Shown here: positions 32,798-33,209 of the stretch, in pieces
Position numbering within the stretch: position 1 is the stretch's first letter
Layout: every line of letters begins with the position of its first letter
Origin: Kiloniellales bacterium
Lineage (GTDB): Bacteria > Pseudomonadota > Alphaproteobacteria > Kiloniellales > JAKSBE01
Length of the DNA: 33,209 bases
Assembly: GCA_022361275.1 (NCBI GenBank)
Contig: JAKSBE010000302.1
Location: forward strand, 1 to 33,209
Direction: 5' to 3'
Program-made: the position numbers and the translations under genes
The notes under the pieces: generated by a model
Database searches by the model: none
Told to the model about the DNA's origin: nothing
Seen by the model: the letters and a program-made list of their open reading frames with translations, nothing else

Positions 32798-33209
32798 GCT
32801 CTTTATGTAGTAATTTGTTCGATTTTTACAAGAGTTGAGTGGTGATTTTTGGTGAGAAGATTTGGTTTTCGTTCTCGAAGTTAAGTGTTGAAGGTTTGAT
32901 TGATTCTAGGCCCAGCGTGACCGGGTTTGGCTAGCTTTGGGGGACCATTATGGGGTACCACTACGTGATTGCAATAAAGCGACTGCGTTTAATTGGCCTC
33001 AATTAGACGCAGATCATTTGATCTATTCCATAGCGTTAGAGCAGCTTATCCGCGTTCGAATGAACGCGGGCTGCTCTAGGCGGGCCGAGAAGACGCAAAG
33101 AAGGCGGCCGCCGGGTACCGCCGGATCTCACATAAGGCGTGCGGTCGCCGAACCGCCCGGGACTCGGTTGAAAAACTGCTTTAGTGTTGCCCTTCACGCT
33201 TTGCGGAAC

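Larger units (their letters stand above)
30769..32981. mobile_element. IS1595-family (ISXO2-like) element with passenger genes, about 2.2 kb
   Basis: TIRs CGCTATATTGCAATCACGTAGTGGTCCCC (30769-30797) and the reverse complement of 32952-32981 (CGCTTTATTGCAATCACGTAGTGGTACCCC). TSD ACTGCGTT at 30761-30768 and 32982-32989. Encodes an ISXO2-like transposase and is AT-rich relative to flanks. Confidence 0.93.
30752..33079. repeat. Dispersed palindromic repeat, copy B, interrupted by the IS element (30752-30768 plus 32982-33079)
   Basis: Removing 30769-32981 and one TSD restores CTAGATCAAACTGCGTTTAATTGGCCTCAATTAGACGCAG...GAGCAGCTTATCCGCGTTCGAATGAACGCGGGCTGCTCTAG, colinear with copy A. Confidence 0.92.

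Overview
High-GC, probably alphaproteobacterial chromosomal window; taxonomy is inferred from gene content only. The left half (about 1-18.2 kb) looks like a quaternary-amine and organosulfonate uptake/catabolism neighbourhood. It contains a HisD-like dehydrogenase (5' truncated), a DegT/ArnB-type aminotransferase, a ProVWX-type betaine ABC transporter whose permease has a roughly 220-aa N-terminal extension, UspA, an MttB-family methyltransferase with no in-frame amber codon, TauABC, a fused double ABC exporter divergent from a LysR regulator, phosphate acetyltransferase and citrate synthase. A perfect FNR-type box (TTGAT-N4-ATCAA) lies between the last two. The middle carries a VOC protein, a sensor-less histidine kinase translationally overlapping a HerA-like ATPase, an enoyl-CoA hydratase, an endonuclease III-like protein, an AEC permease, a GYD-domain protein, a class III aminotransferase divergent from a MocR regulator, and an AraC regulator divergent from an MFS transporter. 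The right end holds the most unusual feature: a 2.2-kb AT-rich IS1595/ISXO2-like element (about 30769-32981). It has long terminal inverted repeats and an 8-bp target duplication (ACTGCGTT), and it is inserted inside a palindromic dispersed repeat whose uninterrupted second copy is at 28411-28513. The element carries two small passenger ORFs of unknown function and a roughly 250-nt region with extensive nested and mutually exclusive base-pairing directly upstream of a small, apparently secreted protein. This is a candidate undescribed structured or regulatory RNA.
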